Shown: positions 28,920-38,507, numbered from the stretch's first letter. The stretch: 64,000 nt of DNA from an uncultured Muribaculaceae bacterium (GCA_944320595.1 CALUIB010000007.1:62001-126000), one strand, 5' to 3'. Made by a program: numbers and translations. Notes: a model not told the origin generated them from the sequence alone.

Positions 28920-29182
28920 TTGCTACAAGCCTGCAAGTATTGGGCATAAGCATCTTCATCCTTATGGCTGCCGCCTCGGCATCCAACAAATCATCATCGT
29001 CATCTGACAACATATACCGCAAGGCAGCACGGAGTGCCGCCGTAGGCGCAGCTGCGGGATACGACGGCTACTTGTGGATAGGCTATGCTACATCGGAAAG
29101 CGATGCCAAGAAAATGGCAAGAGACAAAGGCTACAAATATTACCTTTGGCATCCCGAAAGTAGTTCTGTATATGCCAAGTAG
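28889..29182 (+). CDS. Small exported or membrane-anchored protein of unknown function
   Basis: 97 residues; an alternative start two codons downstream (28895) is equally possible. A hydrophobic N-terminal segment (LQVLGISIFILMAAASA) may be a signal peptide. A Ser-rich linker, an Ala/Gly-rich stretch and a C-terminal part with several Tyr and Lys residues follow (SDAKKMARDKGYKYYLWHP). No family is recognised. Last of the three small genes; a strong hairpin follows. Confidence 0.5.
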   Translation: MQMETKLKRLIATSLQVLGISIFILMAAASASNKSSSSSDNIYRKAARSAAVGAAAGYDGYLWIGYATSESDAKKMARDKGYKYYLWHPESSSVYAK

Positions 29183-29212
29183 CACACCGCTCCATATAAG
29201 CAACCACAGCGC

Positions 29213-29255
29213 AAAGTAGCCGAACACCACACGCATGGCATCATTCGGCTACTTT
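29213..29255. terminator. Bidirectional terminator between the small genes and the helicase gene
   Basis: AAAGTAGCCGAA (29213-29224) pairs perfectly over 12 bp with TTCGGCTACTTT (29244-29255). A-rich and T-rich flanks serve both directions. A further 8-bp hairpin (CATGAATT/AATTCATG) is at 29274-29300. Confidence 0.75.
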
Positions 29256-29361
29256 GTTTGCACTGTGCAAAGGCATGAATTGATTTCGATGAAATTCATG
29301 TGATTGCAACTTTTCGCCGCCAATATGCGTGATACGCCGCCGACAGGTGTGGCATAGCAGG

Positions 29362-31395
29362 CTATTCTTTCTTGCGGGTGTGGCGGCGGGCAAGTTTCCG
29401 ATGTTCCTCGGCCTTATCGTCAAGACCTATCTTTTCATAGATGTCGGCAAGGCGGTTATGTATGCGCGGCGAGACAGGCGACAACTTCAATGCGGCACGC
29501 ATATACTTCAGGGCATTTGCCATCTTGTTCCGCCTTATGTTTATCAATCCAAGGCCGTAATTTGCCGACGTCTCGTTTTTATCTATCTTCAACACATTCT
29601 TAAACAACTTTTCGGCCTCATCTATCCGTTCTTGCCCCATCAGCAACATGGCCTTTTCTACCATGGCATCAATACAACCGGGGTATATCCTTATGGCCTT
29701 GTCGAAATTGGCAATTGCCGAATTCACGGCCATATCCTTGTCGCCCCCTTCTTCGGACATCGACAGCGACTCTTTGCCCAGGAATACATATTCCATGGCG
29801 AGGCTGCGCAGCACCTCGTTTTGCTTGTCGATTACAGCCTGTTTTTCATCGATTTGCCTCTTTAGTCTGGAAAAAGCCCTCAGCTTGTAACGTACAAAAC
29901 GCCTCACGGTGGCATCACCGAAACTCCCCTGCAAATCCACGGCATCGGCGAAATTCTCCACACTCGCCTTGAAGTCGAGGGCATCAAAAGCCCTGTTAGC
30001 CGCTCCAAGCAGACTGCGCACCATGTAATCGCGCTTTGCCTCGCTTATGAGCATGGCATCGTTGAAATGCTTGCTGAACTCTATCACCGCAGGGTTGACA
30101 AAAATGTCGCGGCGAGTGATTGGATTTTTCAGCGTTATGCCTTCGAGCGTGGTACATCGCGACAAGGCCACATAGGTTTGTCCACACGAGAACGCGCCGC
30201 CCTCCATGTCGATTACCACACGGTTGAACGTAAGTCCCTGACTCTTATGTATGGTCATGGCCCATGCAAGCTTTATGGGATATTGCTTGAAAGTGCCAAG
30301 CACGGTTTCCTTTATGCGCTTCTCCTTGTCGTCATATTCATATTGCACATTTTCCCACTGGTCCTGGTCGAGTACATAATGCTCGCCATCCTCAAGCTCC
30401 ACGGTGATTTCGTCATTGGCAATGCGCGCTATTCGGGCTATGGTTCCATTATACCACCTATGCTCCTTGTCGTTACGAATGAACACCACCTGCGCACCCT
30501 CTTTCAGCGTAAGGTTGAGCGACGTGGGCAATATCGACTCGGGCCACGTACCTTCAATAACTCCTTTAAAATTGTGCTGCTCGACAGGCAGTTCTTCAAG
30601 TTTACGCTCATTTATATAGTCAACTGTGTCGCGGCGCGTGGCAAGCGTCATCACAAACCTATCGTCGCCGCTATTATCAGTTTCACCAAGCCTGCCGCAC
30701 CGGCTGTTAATCTTCTTCAAGTCATCGTCGGTTGCATGATTTTCGCGCACTCGGTCGAGCAGTTCCACAAACCGTGCGTCCTTCTGCCTGTAAGTTTTCC
30801 GCAGTTCTATCGACACAAGCTTTATGCGCGAAAACGCCATCGCATTGAAAAAGAAAAAATTGCTGTAATAACGCCGCAAAATCTCACGGAAGTCGCTCTT
30901 TATCACCGGTTCGAGCTGGAATATGTCGCCCACCAGCAGCAACTGCTTGCCGCCAAACGGCTCACGGTTATTACCCGAATAATAGCGCAAAATCCTGTCC
31001 ATGAAGTCAATCATGTCGGCTCGCACCATCGATATTTCATCGATGATTATCAGGTCGAGGTTCTTGATTATCTTGATTTTGTCGCGCGAATACTTCAGCG
31101 TATCCCTTATCTTGCGCGGGCTGTAATCGGGATCGTCGGGCAGCAAAGGCTTCAGCGGCATCTTGAAGAACGAGTGCATCGTCATTCCACCCACATTTAC
31201 GGCAGCAATGCCTGTGGGGGCAAGCACAATGAATTTCTTGCGTGTGGTCTCGCAAATGTACTTCAACAGCGTACTTTTCCCGCTCCCCGCCTTTCCCGTC
31301 AGGAATATCGACCGATTGGTATTGTTCACCATATCGATGGCGGTGATGAAATCGGGATTGTCAAAATCTATGTCGGATATTTCGCACTGCCCCAT
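29362..31395 (-). CDS. PIF1-like superfamily 1 helicase with C-terminal TPR repeats
   Basis: 677 residues. Walker A is GKAGSGKS (34-41), motif Ia is VLAPTGIAAVNVGG, Walker B is LIIIDE (115-120). The C-terminal helicase motif AMTIHKSQGLTFNRVVIDM followed by TYVALSRCTTLEGI belongs to the UvrD_C_2/RecD fold. Residues about 450-560 form a linker, and about 590-660 hold TPR-like repeats (YGLGLINIRRNKMANALKYM and so on). Such helicases unwind 5'-3' and act in replication or repair. The TPR tail suggests a protein partner. Single gene, 48 bp after the end of the HEPN remnant. Confidence 0.85.
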   Translation of the reverse strand: MGQCEISDIDFDNPDFITAIDMVNNTNRSIFLTGKAGSGKSTLLKYICETTRKKFIVLAPTGIAAVNVGGMTMHSFFKMPLKPLLPDDPDYSPRKIRDTLKYSRDKIKIIKNLDLIIIDEISMVRADMIDFMDRILRYYSGNNREPFGGKQLLLVGDIFQLEPVIKSDFREILRRYYSNFFFFNAMAFSRIKLVSIELRKTYRQKDARFVELLDRVRENHATDDDLKKINSRCGRLGETDNSGDDRFVMTLATRRDTVDYINERKLEELPVEQHNFKGVIEGTWPESILPTSLNLTLKEGAQVVFIRNDKEHRWYNGTIARIARIANDEITVELEDGEHYVLDQDQWENVQYEYDDKEKRIKETVLGTFKQYPIKLAWAMTIHKSQGLTFNRVVIDMEGGAFSCGQTYVALSRCTTLEGITLKNPITRRDIFVNPAVIEFSKHFNDAMLISEAKRDYMVRSLLGAANRAFDALDFKASVENFADAVDLQGSFGDATVRRFVRYKLRAFSRLKRQIDEKQAVIDKQNEVLRSLAMEYVFLGKESLSMSEEGGDKDMAVNSAIANFDKAIRIYPGCIDAMVEKAMLLMGQERIDEAEKLFKNVLKIDKNETSANYGLGLINIRRNKMANALKYMRAALKLSPVSPRIHNRLADIYEKIGLDDKAEEHRKLARRHTRKKE

Positions 31396-31443
31396 GTTTT
31401 TCCTATTAACTAATGCGCAGGACAGATTTTGCCAATTTAAAAA

Positions 31444-31601
31444 TCATATTTCTATCAAGGATGCCACTTTATCTATAAAATGCTTTACCTTCGGCACAAT
31501 AGGCTCCACATCTTCCTTACATAAGTCATACAAGTCATTATAATCCCCTTTTGAACACCAGTTTGAATGTAGGCCGTCATATTTTCATCGTCCTCTTTCA
31601 T
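31444..31601 (-). pseudogene. Remnant of a HEPN toxin gene, deleted and frameshifted
   Basis: From the ATG at 31601, which overlaps the MNT stop as ATGA, about 15 residues are readable (MKEDDENMTAYIQTG). The frame must then shift to continue as KGDYNDLYDLCKEDVEPIVP and KHFIDKVASLIEI to the stop at 31444. That second part looks like the C-terminus of MNT-associated HEPN proteins (KGDYxDxxDF...IEP...FI). About 90 central residues, including the usual RNase Rx4-6H motif, are missing. The toxin is therefore dead. Confidence 0.7.
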
Positions 31602-31942
31602 AACCGTATAGTTTCTTTTTGCACATTTTGATAAAATGGCGTGATTGAATGTAACTTGTGCCAGTCCTCCTTGCCATAAGCAAATATTTGAATAGCCTGC
31701 CCCGTCTCAACTATTAAATCGCATATATGGTCCATAAAAGTTTCTTCTTCCTTGAACGTAAGATGCGCCTTTGGTGAAACAACCAGTACATCCCAGTCAG
31801 AATCCCTGCGAGCGTCACGGCGAGCCCGAGAACCATAAAGCCATACCTCCGCCCCTGGTTCTACCTCACGCACATTTTTCTTTATGCGTTGCAACATATC
31901 CATATACGGAACATCTTGCGATAGTCGCTTATCTTCTGACAT
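31598..31942 (-). CDS. MNT-domain nucleotidyltransferase (antitoxin-type)
   Basis: 114 residues. The motif LYGSRARRDARRDSDWDVLVV gives the GSxAR...DxD signature of minimal nucleotidyltransferases. In intact modules MntA-type proteins adenylylate and silence a HEPN RNase partner. Here the partner gene overlaps by four bases but is a remnant. It has its own strong promoter upstream. The gene itself appears intact, so its maintenance may reflect recent loss of the toxin. Confidence 0.85.
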   Translation of the reverse strand: MSEDKRLSQDVPYMDMLQRIKKNVREVEPGAEVWLYGSRARRDARRDSDWDVLVVSPKAHLTFKEEETFMDHICDLIVETGQAIQIFAYGKEDWHKLHSITPFYQNVQKETIRL

Positions 31943-31975
31943 AATCTATACTTTTGAAGAATTACAATACTTAAA

Positions 31976-32007
31976 CAAAGATAGTGCAAGGCGAACACAA
32001 TTACAAA
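31976..32007 (-). promoter_or_regulatory. Promoter of the MNT gene, member of a shared extended promoter element
   Basis: Minus strand: TTTG (32004-32007), 20 bp, TATCTTTG (31976-31983). The spacer contains ATAGTGCAAGGCGA on the plus strand (31981-31994), the same 14 bases as found in the HTCS promoter at 61862-61875. Confidence 0.75.
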
Positions 32008-32073
32008 AAACAACTCACCGATTTTTTGCAATTGCCAAAGCGCAGTGTATGTCTAATAAACTATCTTCAACTT

Positions 32074-34923
32074 TTACGCTAATTCCTGCTTAAGGAACTG
32101 TGCTGTCAGCGACTGTTTCTCGGCAGCCACCTCCTCAGGAGTACCAGTCGCCACCACTCGTCCACCGGCATTGCCACCCTCGGGACCCAAGTCGATTATA
32201 TAGTCGGCATTTTTTATTATATCCATGTTATGCTCTATGACGACCACGGTATTTCCCTTATCGACAAGACGGTTAAGCACATCGAGCAACACTTTTATAT
32301 CCTCGAAGTGCAAGCCGGTAGTAGGCTCGTCAAGGATATACATGGTGCGCCCGGTGTCCTTTTTCGACAGCTCGGCGGCAAGTTTCACACGCTGGCTTTC
32401 TCCACCCGACAATGTGCTTGACGGCTGGCCGAGCTTTATGTACCCCATGCCGACTTCCTGCAACACTTTTATTTTCGACAATATAGATGGTACCGACTCG
32501 AAGAATTCCACAGCCTGGTTGATGGTCATATCAAGCACATCGGCAATCGACTTGCCCTTGAAACGCACTTCGAGCGTCTCGCGGTTATAGCGCTTTCCAC
32601 CACAAGCCTCGCACGGCACAAGCACGTCGGGCAGGAAGTTCATTTCTATGGTCTTGTACCCGTTACCCTTGCACTCCTCGCAACGGCCTCCACTCACATT
32701 GAACGAAAAACGTCCGGCCTTGTAACCACGAATTTTCGCCTCGGGCAGGTTGACAAACAGGTTTCGGATGTCGGCAAACACCCCCGTGTAAGTGGCCGGA
32801 TTAGACCGCGGTGTGCGACCGAGCGGCGACTGGTCCACAGTCACCACCTTGTCGATATTCTCTATGCCAACAATCTCACCGTATGGAAGCGGAGCCTGCG
32901 ACGACTTATAGAACCGCTGGCTCAATATGGGCTGCAACGTGCCGTTGATAAGCGACGACTTGCCGCTACCCGACACCCCGGTCACGCACACCATCACACC
33001 GAGCGGAATCGCCACGTCAATCCCTTTAAGGTTGTTGCCCCGACAGCCTTTCAGCTCCAGCACCTTGCCATTGCCCTTGCGCCGCTTGGCTGGCACTTCT
33101 ATTTCTCGCCTTCCATTAAGATATTGCGCCGTAAGCGTGTCGCTTTCGAGCATCTGCCGCGGAGTACCGGCAAACACCACCTGGCCACCCTTGCGCCCGG
33201 CCTTGGGCCCTATGTCAACTATATAGTCGGCCTGCAACATCATGTCACGGTCATGCTCCACCACTATGACGGTGTTGCCTGCATCGCGCAATTTCTTGAG
33301 CGAATTGATAAGCCGCACATTGTCGCGCTGGTGCAGCCCTATGCTCGGCTCGTCGAGTATATAAAGCACATTCACAAGCTGCGACCCTATCTGCGTGGCA
33401 AGCCTTATGCGTTGGCTCTCGCCGCCCGAAAGGGTGGCCGAACTACGGTTAAGAGCCAAATAATTAAGCCCCACGTCCATCAAGAAGTTTAGCCGCCCGT
33501 TTATCTCCTTCACTATCTCCTTGGCAATGTTCCATTGCTGCTCGGTAAAACAATCCTTGATATTCGCCATCCACGCCTGCAACTCCGAGATGTCCATCGC
33601 CGAAAGGTCGGCTATGTTCTTGCCGCCTATATAATAATGCAATGCCTCCTTGTTAAGCCGCGCCCCTCCACACTCGGGGCAGGTGACGCGCGAAAAGAAC
33701 TGCCCGGCCCACTTCTGTGCCTGCGAGGAGGCCTCGTCGGCCTGCTGCATCTCTATATACTTGACCAAGCCGTCATAGCGCAAGAAGTAATTCGACGTGC
33801 TAAGCGTGTCGTTTTTTATGTCAAGGTGCTCATCGGTCCCGTTCATTATGTCATCGATTGCTTCTTCGGGCAAGTCCTTTATAGGGGTCTTGATTGTCAC
33901 TCCATATTTCTCGCATATCGCAGCAATTTGCCAAAATATGAGCGAATTTTTATACTTGCCGAGCGGCAATATTCCACCTTCGTGTATCGACAACGAGCTG
34001 TCGGGCATTATCTTGTCACGGTCGATGATATTCACATAGCCAAGCCCCTTGCACTTGCGGCAAGCCCCTTGCGGCGAATTGAACGAGAAATTATGCGGCG
34101 CAGGCTCGGCATACGACAAGCCGGTAGCCGGGTCCATCAACTTGCGGCTGTAATGCCCCACGCTGTTGCCGTCGTCGGCATCGAGTATCATCAATTGCCC
34201 ATCGCCCTGCTTGAACGCTGTGTCGATAGATGCCTTCAGCCGCTCCACCTGCTTTCCGTCGGCACGCAGCTTATCGACCACAAGCTCTATGCTATGGTTC
34301 TTGTAGCGGTCCACTTTCATGCCATATTTTATCTCGGTCAGCTGTCCGTCCACGCGCACCGTCAAGTAGCCTTTCTTGCGCAATTGCTCAAACAGCTCCT
34401 TGTAATGCCCCTTGCGGTTCTTTACAAGCGGCGACAACACAAATATGCGGTGACCTGCATACTTTTGCAAAATCATGTTGATGATTTTCTCAACCGTGAA
34501 CTTCACCATCTTCTCGCCCGATACATAAGAATAAGCATCGGCCACGCGGGCATACAGCAGGCGTAGGAAGTCGTAAATCTCGGTAGTAGTGCCTATGGTG
34601 CTACGTGGGTTCTTGTTCACCGTCTTCTGCTCGATGGATATTACCGGGCTTAGACCAGTTATCTTGTCAACGTCGGGGCGTTCGAGCAACCCAAGCATAT
34701 TGCGGGCGTAAGCCGAAAATGTCTCGACGTACCGCCTCTGCCCTTCGGCAAAAATAGTATCAAAAGCCAATGATGATTTCCCACTGCCGCTAAGCCCGGT
34801 TATCACAGTCAGCTTGCCGTGAGGAATGTCAACGTCGATGTTCTTCAAGTTGTGTACACGTGCACCAAGCACCGACACGCAATCTGTTTCTTTACCGTCA
34901 AGCTCCATTATTCTTTGGGTCAA
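32074..34923 (-). CDS. uvrA: Excinuclease ABC subunit A
   Basis: 949 residues, full length. Two ABC ATPase modules have Walker A motifs GLSGSGKSS (near the N-terminus) and GVSGSGKSS (near residue 650), and both signature motifs LSGGESQR. Zinc-binding cysteine pairs appear in CRKCKGLG, CPECGGARLN and CEECKGNGYKTIEMNF. UvrA dimers find DNA damage and load UvrB in nucleotide excision repair. Its ATG overlaps the stop of the transglycosylase gene by four bases, and it is the last gene of the fur-purA unit. Confidence 0.97.
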   Translation of the reverse strand: MTQRIMELDGKETDCVSVLGARVHNLKNIDVDIPHGKLTVITGLSGSGKSSLAFDTIFAEGQRRYVETFSAYARNMLGLLERPDVDKITGLSPVISIEQKTVNKNPRSTIGTTTEIYDFLRLLYARVADAYSYVSGEKMVKFTVEKIINMILQKYAGHRIFVLSPLVKNRKGHYKELFEQLRKKGYLTVRVDGQLTEIKYGMKVDRYKNHSIELVVDKLRADGKQVERLKASIDTAFKQGDGQLMILDADDGNSVGHYSRKLMDPATGLSYAEPAPHNFSFNSPQGACRKCKGLGYVNIIDRDKIMPDSSLSIHEGGILPLGKYKNSLIFWQIAAICEKYGVTIKTPIKDLPEEAIDDIMNGTDEHLDIKNDTLSTSNYFLRYDGLVKYIEMQQADEASSQAQKWAGQFFSRVTCPECGGARLNKEALHYYIGGKNIADLSAMDISELQAWMANIKDCFTEQQWNIAKEIVKEINGRLNFLMDVGLNYLALNRSSATLSGGESQRIRLATQIGSQLVNVLYILDEPSIGLHQRDNVRLINSLKKLRDAGNTVIVVEHDRDMMLQADYIVDIGPKAGRKGGQVVFAGTPRQMLESDTLTAQYLNGRREIEVPAKRRKGNGKVLELKGCRGNNLKGIDVAIPLGVMVCVTGVSGSGKSSLINGTLQPILSQRFYKSSQAPLPYGEIVGIENIDKVVTVDQSPLGRTPRSNPATYTGVFADIRNLFVNLPEAKIRGYKAGRFSFNVSGGRCEECKGNGYKTIEMNFLPDVLVPCEACGGKRYNRETLEVRFKGKSIADVLDMTINQAVEFFESVPSILSKIKVLQEVGMGYIKLGQPSSTLSGGESQRVKLAAELSKKDTGRTMYILDEPTTGLHFEDIKVLLDVLNRLVDKGNTVVVIEHNMDIIKNADYIIDLGPEGGNAGGRVVATGTPEEVAAEKQSLTAQFLKQELA

Positions 34924-35876
34924 TCTACAATCCAGTTTTGGTTATACACGCTATAAGTCATCTTGCTGCGGTACAGCGATTCCTGCACGGGTATCTTCAC
35001 CGTGTAGGTGCGACGCTCCCTGTTCACAAGTTTAGGCGACCTTATCCACGGGTTCATGTTGCGCAACTGCAAATATGTGATGCCGTGTTTCTGCGCCCAG
35101 TCGCTCCAGTCGGCCACGCCACCCGACACCTTCACCTCGGTATATCTTACGGGCTGGTACAGTTGCCGCTTGGTTATGAAAAAGCCATACTTCTTGGGGT
35201 TCTCTATTATCAATTTCATTGCAATGAAACGGAACACGTAGCGCGAAGTCTCGTCGTTAAGGTAAAGGTCAAACGAGTTTTCGGCCAGCTGTCGTTCCAG
35301 CTCCTTCGATATGCGCCCCATTCCGGCATTGTAAGAGGCCGCCACCGTTGGCCAATGCTTGTATTTGGCGTATGCATCCTTCAAATACCTGCAAGCCGCT
35401 TCGGTCGATTTCACTGGGTCGTAGCGTTCGTCCACCTCGTCGTTTACTATCAACCCATATTGTTTGGCCGTTCCTTTCATAAACTGCCACATACCTACTG
35501 CGCCGGCATACGAGCGAGCCGTAGGGCTCAAATAACTCTCCACCACGGCAAGATATGCAAAATCCTCTGGCACGCCATTGGCTTTCAATATGGGCACAAT
35601 CACCGGGAAATACCTGTTGGCCCGCTTTATCGAAAGGAACAAGTTGCTATGCCCGTAGATGATTTGTGTCATCTCGCGATCGAGCCGTTCATACATATCT
35701 ATGCGGTCGAGCAACACCTGCTCGCCTGCTATCACCACCGCCATCGGCACATCGGGATTAGCCGATATTGGGTGCAGCCCCGTGATGAAAGGGCCGAAAT
35801 TCTGCTCGTCGGCCGCATCAATGCCCATGCCCGATGCCACAAGCAATGCCACCAACAGCAATAATAACCTCTTCAT
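34920..35876 (-). CDS. Lytic transglycosylase, MltD-like
   Basis: 318 residues. A signal peptide (to about residue 22) is followed by an SLT domain with catalytic Glu113 in LAVVESYLSP and the signature AGAVGMWQFM. Later motifs AASYNAGMGRI and the C-terminal region up to YTVKIPV fit MltD-type proteins. No intact LysM domain is obvious, so it is shorter than classic MltD. It cleaves peptidoglycan in the periplasm. Stop overlaps the uvrA start. Confidence 0.9.
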   Translation of the reverse strand: MKRLLLLLVALLVASGMGIDAADEQNFGPFITGLHPISANPDVPMAVVIAGEQVLLDRIDMYERLDREMTQIIYGHSNLFLSIKRANRYFPVIVPILKANGVPEDFAYLAVVESYLSPTARSYAGAVGMWQFMKGTAKQYGLIVNDEVDERYDPVKSTEAACRYLKDAYAKYKHWPTVAASYNAGMGRISKELERQLAENSFDLYLNDETSRYVFRFIAMKLIIENPKKYGFFITKRQLYQPVRYTEVKVSGGVADWSDWAQKHGITYLQLRNMNPWIRSPKLVNRERRTYTVKIPVQESLYRSKMTYSVYNQNWIVD

Positions 35877-35890
35877 TCTTAATCTTTATG

Positions 35891-37252
35891 CTATTCAGTT
35901 ACACCGCCCGAAGTACCTCGACCCGTGCCAGTGTAATTAACTATGTTGATGTCGCCCTTTAAGTTATATTCCACGCCATCGGCACCACGCGCCTCTATTA
36001 CATAGAAATATGTTCCGGGTTTCACATATTTGCCCTTGTACTTCCCATCCCAACCTTGGGCAGGATTGTTAAGTTCGCATATTTTCACGCCCCAACGATT
36101 GAATATCCAGCAGTGGAACTCTACAATCGAGCGATAGGCCACACGCCATTCGTCGTTGATGCCCTCGCTTGCCTGCGGCGAAAACGCATTGGGGCATTCA
36201 AGGCTCGATTCGCCTATGAACACCGTGTAGGTCTCGCCTATCGCCTCGCATTCGCCCGAACCATCAGCACCGAAGAACCTGAAATAAAATGTGCCACCCT
36301 CGTTGAACGTCTGGGTGATTTCGGCTTGGTTGAAACGGCTGTCGATGTTGCGGAACTCTTGGTCGCGCGACATTTGCCACTCACTGTGCTTCATGGCATC
36401 GGTGACGTAGGCCGTGAACGCAATTGTCACCGGAGCCGAACCGCCGAGCGTGGAACCGTCATCCTCGCCTGAACCTTTCTCATTGGCCACGTCGCGCTCC
36501 TCCTGCACGGCAGTGGTCTCAACGGCCACGGCACTCGTGATGTAGGTGTCGCTCGTGACGCTCTCTTCCATTCCCCAATATTGCAAGAAACGGTCGCCAT
36601 GCAAAGTAAACTCGGTGTTGCAATACGGTGCAGGCACGGCAATCGTGTTGCTGAAAGCACCTACTTCCTCGTCCACCTGTATTTCCGCCCATGCCATATT
36701 GTCATCGTTCCACTCAAGTGTGCGGTACGATAGCACCAACCCACGGTCAAGCTGTTGCGGTACTCCGTTTATTGTGTAATAAGTTATATCTCGACCCGTG
36801 CCATCGACCAGCAGGCGTGCCGTTCCGCAATCCCGCTGTGGGTCAAACCCGATACTGCTGAGCGACAACGCATAATCGGCATAGTCCACCACCCACACGT
36901 ATGTCCTGTCGGTTCCTTCCTCTATTATATAACCGCAATCAGCCTTCACTTGCGGCAACCGCGTGGTATAGCCGTCAATGCGTTCCACACCGGCTACCAC
37001 CTCGGCATAGCCGCCTCCTCGCTCACCGTATTCATACCACGTGACGGCAGCTCCGGCATTGCGCTGAGTGTAATCCATCGACACGCCGTCGCAACCATTG
37101 ACCACATATATGCGGTCGAGGCCGGTCGAGGCTGCCGGTTGCTTTTCAAACACCGATTGGCTACTGCCCGAAAAAGAAACCTGCTGCGGCATTGCATCAA
37201 AGCAAGCCGCAGACAGGGCAAATATAAATGTGGCAAATAGTGACTTTTTCAT
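35891..37252 (-). CDS. Secreted protein with a gliding-motility-type (T9SS cargo) C-terminal domain
   Basis: 453 residues with a signal peptide (MKKSLFATFIFALSAACFDA). The middle part has beta-sandwich-like stretches of no recognised family. The C-terminal 85 residues match the CHU_C/type B sorting domain: NAFSPQASEGINDEWRV, FNRWGVKICEL, GWDGKYKGKYVKPGTYFYVI. This domain directs export through the type IX secretion system and attachment or release at the surface. It lies between DUF1015 (11 bp) and the transglycosylase gene (15 bp), in an operon of housekeeping genes. Confidence 0.85.
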   Translation of the reverse strand: MKKSLFATFIFALSAACFDAMPQQVSFSGSSQSVFEKQPAASTGLDRIYVVNGCDGVSMDYTQRNAGAAVTWYEYGERGGGYAEVVAGVERIDGYTTRLPQVKADCGYIIEEGTDRTYVWVVDYADYALSLSSIGFDPQRDCGTARLLVDGTGRDITYYTINGVPQQLDRGLVLSYRTLEWNDDNMAWAEIQVDEEVGAFSNTIAVPAPYCNTEFTLHGDRFLQYWGMEESVTSDTYITSAVAVETTAVQEERDVANEKGSGEDDGSTLGGSAPVTIAFTAYVTDAMKHSEWQMSRDQEFRNIDSRFNQAEITQTFNEGGTFYFRFFGADGSGECEAIGETYTVFIGESSLECPNAFSPQASEGINDEWRVAYRSIVEFHCWIFNRWGVKICELNNPAQGWDGKYKGKYVKPGTYFYVIEARGADGVEYNLKGDINIVNYTGTGRGTSGGVTE

Positions 37253-37262
37253 TCAATACATT

Positions 37263-38507
37263 TTATTCCAACTTGTGTATCACAAGCCCCGAACGCAATT
37301 TCGGCTCAAACCACGTAGTCTTCGGCGGCATTATGTTGCCACTGTCGGCTATGGCCAACAATTGATGCATAGTCACAGGGTACAAAGCCAGTGCCAACGC
37401 CATTTCGCCACTATCCACGCGGGCTTGCAATTCGCCAAGGCCGCGTATGCCGCCCACGAAGTCGATGCGCTTGTCACGCCGCAAGTCGGTTATGCCAAGT
37501 ATTTCATCGAAGATGTATTTCGACGATACAGTCACGTCAAGGCAACGTATCGGGTCATTGTCATCGTAAGTGTCGGCATGAGCCGTGAGTGAATACCAGT
37601 TTCCACTCATATATAAGGCAAAATTATGCAGCCCTGATGGATGATATATTTCCTTTCCACGGAGTTCAACGTCGAAGTGCCGCCCAAGCAGTGTCAGGAA
37701 CTCCTCCTTGCTATGCCCATTCAAGTCTTTTACAAGACGATTGTAATCAATAATCTTGAGGTGCGACTCTGGGAAACATACGGCAAGGAAATAATTATAT
37801 TCTTCATTGCCACGGTGGTTAGGATTGTTGCCAGCCATTTCGGCTCCCACAAGGGCCGCTGCCGCCGTGCGGTGGTGGCCGTCGGCAATATACAGTGCAG
37901 GCAACGACTCAAAAGCACGGGTTATACGGCCAATGGTGGCATCGGCGTCAACGACCCACAATTGATGCCTTATGCCATCGTCGCTCGTGAAGTCATACTC
38001 AGCCTCACCGGCCGACACTTCGTCTATCACCGCCTGCAATTCCTCGTTGTCGTGGAAAGCGAAAAACACAGGCTCGATGTTGGCCCGCGTGTTGCGTATA
38101 TGCTTCATGCGGTCTTCCTCCTTGTCGTGGCGCGTAAGTTCATGCTTTTTTATACGTCCTTCCAAGTAATCGGTCACATTCGAGGCCACAACAAGCCCGT
38201 ATTGCTTGTGGTCGCCCATCGTCTGCGCATACAAGTAATAACACTCCTTGCCATCCTGCACAAGCCACCCTTTTTCCTGAAACTTGTGGAAGTTTTCCAC
38301 GGCGCGACGATATACCTGCACGTCATGCTCGTCGGTCCCTGCCGGGAACTCTATCTCGGGGCGTGTTATGTGGTAGAGCGACTGTTCGTTCCCCTCGGCC
38401 TCTACACGGGCCTCGGCCGAACTCAACACATCGTATGGACGGGCTGCCACTTTGGCCACAATCTCCTTTGGAGGCCGCAGCCCCTTGAACGGTTTTACCT
38501 TTACCAT
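37263..38507 (-). CDS. DUF1015 domain protein
   Basis: 414 residues covering the whole DUF1015 family length. Conserved parts include the N-terminal KPFKGLRPPKEIVAKVAARPYDV and YIADGHHRTAAAAL in the middle. The family is widespread, and members have been linked to serine kinase-like (SbnI-type) activity; the ADGHHR motif is shared with such proteins. The role in this organism is not shown. It starts 18 bp after purA. Confidence 0.88.
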   Translation of the reverse strand: MVKVKPFKGLRPPKEIVAKVAARPYDVLSSAEARVEAEGNEQSLYHITRPEIEFPAGTDEHDVQVYRRAVENFHKFQEKGWLVQDGKECYYLYAQTMGDHKQYGLVVASNVTDYLEGRIKKHELTRHDKEEDRMKHIRNTRANIEPVFFAFHDNEELQAVIDEVSAGEAEYDFTSDDGIRHQLWVVDADATIGRITRAFESLPALYIADGHHRTAAAALVGAEMAGNNPNHRGNEEYNYFLAVCFPESHLKIIDYNRLVKDLNGHSKEEFLTLLGRHFDVELRGKEIYHPSGLHNFALYMSGNWYSLTAHADTYDDNDPIRCLDVTVSSKYIFDEILGITDLRRDKRIDFVGGIRGLGELQARVDSGEMALALALYPVTMHQLLAIADSGNIMPPKTTWFEPKLRSGLVIHKLE

